This document shows, piece by piece, positions 4,978 to 7,813 of a stretch of DNA of 7,813 nucleotides. Where the stretch lies: contig JAUUZB010000138.1 in NCBI GenBank assembly GCA_030590185.1, positions 1-7,813 of the forward strand, given 5' to 3'. The translations under genes and the position numbers were made by a program. The number at the start of each line of letters is the position of its first letter. Within the stretch, counting starts at the first letter, position 1. A model generated the notes under the pieces. It was not told where the DNA came from. It made no database searches and saw only the letters and a program-made list of their open reading frames with translations. The DNA comes from Deltaproteobacteria bacterium (lineage in GTDB: Bacteria > Myxococcota > XYA12-FULL-58-9 > JAUUZB01).

Positions 4978-6252
4978 CTACTGGAGCTGTTCCAGCATCC
5001 GGCGCGCCACCGCTGCCTCAGAGCCGTAGGGCTCGAGCTCGAGGTAGCGCCGGTAGTAACGAACCGCGTCGCGTTTCATGCCCTTGGCCTTGTAGGCCTC
5101 GGCCAAGCCGATGTGGGCCTCGGCCGAGTCCGATAGGATTGTCCGCGCGCGGTTGAAGTAGGAAATCGCCGTGGTTGGTTGTTCCAGATCGATGTAGCAC
5201 CAGCCAATGCCATTGAGCGCCCTGACCTCACTCGGCTCGATGTCCAACGCCTCGAAATAGACGGGGAGCGCCCGGGTCGGAAGATCGGCGCGGCGCAGGC
5301 GCTCGGCTCGATTGATCAACCGATCGAGGGAGCCAAACCCCGCGGCCTCCCGGTTGCGCTGGCCCGCGGGGCGACTCGGCGCCTCCGGATCTGGCTCTTC
5401 CACCTCCGGCTCCGCCGGCTCGGGCTCCGGGGGCGGCGTCTTCAGGCTGGCGAGCAGCCCCTTGGCCCGCTCGTGGTCCGGCACCGCGTCCAGGACTGCC
5501 TGGAGATGAACGCGGGCGGCGTCGGCCTCGCCCTGGCGGTAATAGACCCGGGCGAGCTTGTAGCGCGCCCGTTGCATGCGCGGTGCCCGTTCGAGGGCGG
5601 TGTCCAAATAACGAATGGCACGCTCCGCCGCCGCCGGGTCCTCGGCCGCGGCTGAGCCGCGCACATAGGCGATGCCCGGGTCGTCGCGGTCAACGGCCTC
5701 GGCCCTGGTGAGTAGATCGCGCATCTGCTCGGACGCCCGGGTGACCCGATAGTAGTCGGCCATCGCCCGGTTGACGGCGAGACTACCGGGCTCGAGCTTG
5801 ATCGCCTGGCTGCCGTAACGAAAGGCCTCATCCCGGCGACGCTCCGCGCGACGGCGCAGGTCCGCTATCCGCTTCTCGAGTTTTTCCCTATCGACCTTCT
5901 TCTCCCCAACCACCTCGGCGGCGAGGTCCTCCGCCTCCTCTTCGAGGTATTCGCCGCGGGCCAGATGCGCCTCGCAGAGCGCGGCCATGGCCGCCGGGTA
6001 ATCCGGTGCCAAGGCCATCGCCTTTTCGAAGTTATCGACGGCCTGGTCGATGCTCGCGTAGGAGTCCCGCGACAGATCGATGTAGCCCACCTTGAGGTGA
6101 CTGGCGGCGAGCTCCGGCACGGCGCGACCACCCAGGGAGCCGATGATCCCCCTGAACAACTCCGGTCGCCCGGCGTAGAACCCGCCGAGGCCAGCGGCGA
6201 TCACGATGACCACCACTAGGGCCCACTTGCCCGTGCCGCTCCCCGAGCTCAT
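4978..6252 (-). CDS. Membrane-anchored TPR protein
   Basis: A 424-residue protein with one N-terminal transmembrane helix (about 10-27, WALVVVIVIAAGLGGFYAG) and no charged-cleavage pattern, so probably an inner-membrane anchor with the rest in the periplasm. The soluble part has TPR-like helix pairs (about 67-100, 143-170, 176-200, 207-262). A highly charged, coiled-coil-like insert lies at about 102-143. A Pro/Glu linker (272-292) is followed by a second TPR block (about 313-407) with typical signatures such as ALNGIGWCYIDLEQPTTAIS and AHIGLAEAYKAKGMKRDAVR. Its role is likely protein-protein scaffolding; no enzymatic motif is seen. Residues about 164-235 align with the upstream lipoprotein (shared ADYYR, RG.AAA, LD.ALER/DR.P), so the two are paralogues. 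It lies 20 bp after that lipoprotein gene and 16 bp before the PhnD-like gene. No strong Shine-Dalgarno; translation may be coupled. Confidence 0.8.
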   Translation of the reverse strand: MSSGSGTGKWALVVVIVIAAGLGGFYAGRPELFRGIIGSLGGRAVPELAASHLKVGYIDLSRDSYASIDQAVDNFEKAMALAPDYPAAMAALCEAHLARGEYLEEEAEDLAAEVVGEKKVDREKLEKRIADLRRRAERRRDEAFRYGSQAIKLEPGSLAVNRAMADYYRVTRASEQMRDLLTRAEAVDRDDPGIAYVRGSAAAEDPAAAERAIRYLDTALERAPRMQRARYKLARVYYRQGEADAARVHLQAVLDAVPDHERAKGLLASLKTPPPEPEPAEPEVEEPDPEAPSRPAGQRNREAAGFGSLDRLINRAERLRRADLPTRALPVYFEALDIEPSEVRALNGIGWCYIDLEQPTTAISYFNRARTILSDSAEAHIGLAEAYKAKGMKRDAVRYYRRYLELEPYGSEAAVARRMLEQLQ

Positions 6253-6272
6253 GATCGCGAGGGCCGCGAGCC

Positions 6273-7238
6273 CTACTTGGAATCGCCCTGCGCCGCGGCG
6301 TGGGACCGCTCGATCCGCTCACCGGCCCAGACCACGATCTGATGCTTCGGGTTGAGCGCCTCCAACTTTTTATAGGCGGCGTAGGCGTCCGCCACCGATC
6401 CGGCCCAGACCACCAGCATCGCCTGGGCCCGGGTGAACCCGGGGTCTCGATCCAGAGCGTCGCTCAAAAGGGCGGCCGCCTTAGTACGATCGTCGTCGCG
6501 ATCCGCCGCGGCCATGCCGCGCTGAAAGACTAGGCCGATGCTGTCCGGCTTGGCTGCCTCGATCTTTGCCACCATCTCATCGAACTTCGCCCAGTCCTGT
6601 TGCAGCCGATAGTAGTCGGCGGCCACCCGGTACCCGGAGTAGTCGTCCGGGTTGGCGGCGATCACCTCGCGGGCCAGGGCTGAGCCCTTCTCAAAGTGAG
6701 CGGCGGCGATGACCATGAGGGCCTTGGAGGTGCCCGTCCCCTCGGTGATGGCGGCGCTGAGGCTCTCGAGCTCGGTCTTCTCGGCGTCGGTCAGCTCTGC
6801 CTTGGCTCGTAGCTTCTGCTTGTGAGGCCGCGCCCGGGCCGCGCTCTCCCGCAGGATGTCGGCGAGGACCATGTCGGCGTCACCCCACGAGAGCTCGATC
6901 TGGGCATGCAACGCCTTGGCCAGGATACCCTCCTGGCCCGCCGCATAGGCGGCACCGGCCGCGAACAGATCGATCTGATCGCGACCCAGGATCTCGAGCA
7001 CCTCGTCGAGGGACTTCGGTTTGAGCAACGGCTCCTCCGGGTCCGGCTGCGCGTGGCGCGCCACAAAGGCGGCGACGATCCCGTTGGCCTCCTCCAGCGA
7101 CATGGCGCCGGGAACCGACTCGGTCGGAGACGCGGCGGTGGTCTCTGCCGCGGGCTCAGCCGCGGGTTGGGCTTCCTGCTGCTTCGAGCCGGCACAGCCG
7201 ATCGTGAAAACCAAGCCGATAACCGCGAGACGAGACAT
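6273..7238 (-). CDS. TPR-like lipoprotein
   Basis: A 321-residue predicted lipoprotein. The signal peptide MSRLAVIGLVFTIG is followed by C15; Ala at +2 fits outer-membrane sorting. Residues 20-45 are an Ala/Glu/Pro-rich tether. The rest is alpha-helical with degenerate TPR-like repeats: about 170-200 (SKALMVIAAAHFEKGSALA), 203-227 and 252-275, with a charged stretch at 136-165. The block ADYYR (207-211) to FTRAQAMLVV (268-277) is clearly related to the membrane TPR protein encoded next. The start at 7238 is chosen over the in-frame ATG at 7298: AAGGAGG lies six bases upstream, and the longer form would bury the signal peptide. It is the first gene of the apparent three-gene envelope operon, 78 bp downstream of polA. 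Its function is unknown; it may pair with the inner-membrane TPR protein across the periplasm. Confidence 0.8.
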   Translation of the reverse strand: MSRLAVIGLVFTIGCAGSKQQEAQPAAEPAAETTAASPTESVPGAMSLEEANGIVAAFVARHAQPDPEEPLLKPKSLDEVLEILGRDQIDLFAAGAAYAAGQEGILAKALHAQIELSWGDADMVLADILRESAARARPHKQKLRAKAELTDAEKTELESLSAAITEGTGTSKALMVIAAAHFEKGSALAREVIAANPDDYSGYRVAADYYRLQQDWAKFDEMVAKIEAAKPDSIGLVFQRGMAAADRDDDRTKAAALLSDALDRDPGFTRAQAMLVVWAGSVADAYAAYKKLEALNPKHQIVVWAGERIERSHAAAQGDSK

Positions 7239-7244
7239 GCTCAC

Positions 7245-7251
7245 CCTCCTT
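7245..7251 (-). promoter_or_regulatory. Ribosome binding site of the TPR lipoprotein gene
   Basis: AAGGAGG on the minus strand, six bases before the ATG at 7238. It is the strongest Shine-Dalgarno in the envelope gene group and fixes the lipoprotein start just before its signal peptide. Confidence 0.8.
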
Positions 7252-7254
7252 CGC

Positions 7255-7270
7255 TGACACGCGTGCGTCA
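7255..7270. promoter_or_regulatory. Imperfect dyad TGAC-N8-GTCA upstream of the TPR lipoprotein
   Basis: TGACACGCGTGCGTCA is a 16-bp imperfect palindrome with matching outer arms TGAC/GTCA and a CACGCGTG-like core on the other strand. It lies 16 bp upstream of the lipoprotein start, just beyond the ribosome site. It could be an operator for the envelope operon. GC-rich DNA often gives such dyads by chance, so this is weak. Confidence 0.25.
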
Positions 7271-7300
7271 CCGCTCTAACACGGCCGGCGGATCCCACGC

Positions 7301-7315
7301 AAAACCGGCTGCCGG
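7301..7315 (-). terminator. Weak terminator-like hairpin after polA
   Basis: On the minus strand, immediately after the polA stop, CCGG-CAG-CCGG (4-bp stem, 3-base loop) is followed by TTTT. The layout is that of an intrinsic terminator, but the stem is short and the U-run is only four long. It could at best partly separate polA from the envelope operon. Confidence 0.25.
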
Positions 7316-7316
7316 A

Positions 7317-7813
7317 TCACTTGTTCCAGACCTGGGACACGTCGGCGTCAACCGCCAGGCGGATGTCCGGCACCACCTCGGCTCCCGCCGCCTCCATCTC
7401 GCGCACCACCACCGCGCACACCGCCTCGGCGTCGACGGCCTCGCACTCCACCACGATCTCGTCGTGAACGGCGTTGACCAGGTGCGCGCCGGATGTGTTG
7501 GCGAGGCCATTGCGAATGCGCGCCAAGGCAATCTTGGTGATGTCGGCGCTGGTGCCCTGGATCGGCATGTTCTTGGCGATGCGCTCGGCCTGGGCGCGCT
7601 CGGAGCGGCTCCTGCCCGGGTCGAGGTAGAGACGCCGGCCGGTTAGGGTCAGGGCGTGGCCGCGACGCAGGGCCTCCTGGGCGCTGGCCTCGAGGAAGCT
7701 GCGGATGCGGGGGAAGGTCTCGAAGTAGCGCTCGAGCAGCTTTTGCGCCTGGCCGAGATCGGTGTCGAGCTGCCGAGCGAGACCGCCGGCGCCCATGCCG
7801 TACACCAGGCCGA
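7317..7813 (-). CDS. polA: DNA polymerase I, C-terminal part (5' end outside window)
   Basis: The last 165 or so codons of family A DNA polymerase, entering from the right edge and ending at TGA 7317-7319. The visible part begins in the fingers domain at the end of motif B (GLVYGMGAGGLARQL, equivalent to the NFG.IYGMSA..L region). It continues through TGRRLYL and ERIAKNMPIQGTSADITKIA of the palm. Motif C follows as AVHDEIVVE, whose Asp is one of the two catalytic metal ligands. The protein ends SQVWNK; I recall PolA proteins usually ending a few residues after a W. The enzyme fills gaps during Okazaki processing and repair. The 5'-nuclease and 3'-exonuclease domains lie outside the window. 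It is a conserved housekeeping gene, which argues that this end of the window is chromosomal backbone. Confidence 0.96.
   Translation of the reverse strand, partial: GLVYGMGAGGLARQLDTDLGQAQKLLERYFETFPRIRSFLEASAQEALRRGHALTLTGRRLYLDPGRSRSERAQAERIAKNMPIQGTSADITKIALARIRNGLANTSGAHLVNAVHDEIVVECEAVDAEAVCAVVVREMEAAGAEVVPDIRLAVDADVSQVWNK

Noticed and set aside
7239..7298. N-terminal extension of the TPR lipoprotein
   Set aside because: It would place 20 Arg-rich residues before the lipoprotein signal peptide, and it ignores the AAGGAGG site before 7238.
7281..7309. Promoter-like TTGCGT with 17-bp spacing to TTAGAG (minus strand) before the TPR lipoprotein
   Set aside because: The spacing is good, but the -10 element matches the consensus at too few positions to claim.
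1..7813. CRISPR arrays, tRNA/rRNA genes, insertion sequences, integrase or toxin-antitoxin/defence genes
   Set aside because: Read for these on both strands. No spaced direct repeats, RNA-gene landmarks, terminal inverted repeats or characteristic protein motifs were found.

Overview
The window is GC-rich, tightly packed bacterial DNA. By eye it fits a Myxococcota/deltaproteobacterial-type Gram-negative. The support is codon bias to G/C, two lipoproteins with lipoboxes, TPR-rich envelope proteins, and enoyl-CoA hydratase-like genes of the kind found with myxobacterial and other trans-acting polyketide machinery. No single gene proves the phylum, so this is inference.

Layout, left to right. 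(1) 1-480, minus: the N-terminal 160 residues of a secreted protein with a signal peptide, running off the left edge. (2) 645-2210, plus: a two-gene operon of crotonase-fold enzymes. By motif they are the ECH1 (PksH-like, dehydrating) and ECH2 (PksI-like, decarboxylating) members of a polyketide beta-branching (HMG-synthase) cassette. (3) 2229-3853, minus and convergent with the ECH pair: two tandem paralogous short-chain reductases, both 268 aa, with the Y-x6-K active site typical of FabI/FabL enoyl-ACP reductases rather than the usual YxxxK. The two convergent units are only 18 bp apart, with an 8-bp hairpin on the junction. (4) 4026-7238, minus: an envelope gene group made of a TPR lipoprotein, a membrane-anchored TPR protein that is its diverged paralogue, and a PhnD-type periplasmic-binding lipoprotein. 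Gaps are only 16-20 bp, so it is probably one operon. (5) 7317-7813, minus: the 3' end of polA (DNA polymerase I), running off the right edge.

How the genes may work together. The ECH1/ECH2 pair would turn an HMG-thioester into a 3-methylglutaconyl and then a 3-methylcrotonyl (dimethylacryl-type) thioester. Enoyl reductases of the type encoded opposite could then saturate it. The order dehydrate, decarboxylate, reduce has the same chemistry as the myxobacterial alternative isovaleryl-CoA route, and also as 'branch and reduce' in some HMGS-type polyketides. No HMG-CoA synthase, acyl carrier protein, ketosynthase or PKS module lies in the window, so the partners are either elsewhere or the pathway is non-canonical. 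This region is the best candidate for something undescribed. The PhnD/TPR group looks like an envelope sensing or scaffold unit: it has a binding protein but no ABC permease or ATPase in view. No RNA genes, CRISPR arrays, insertion sequences or phage genes were seen, and no gene-free stretch exceeds 300 bases.
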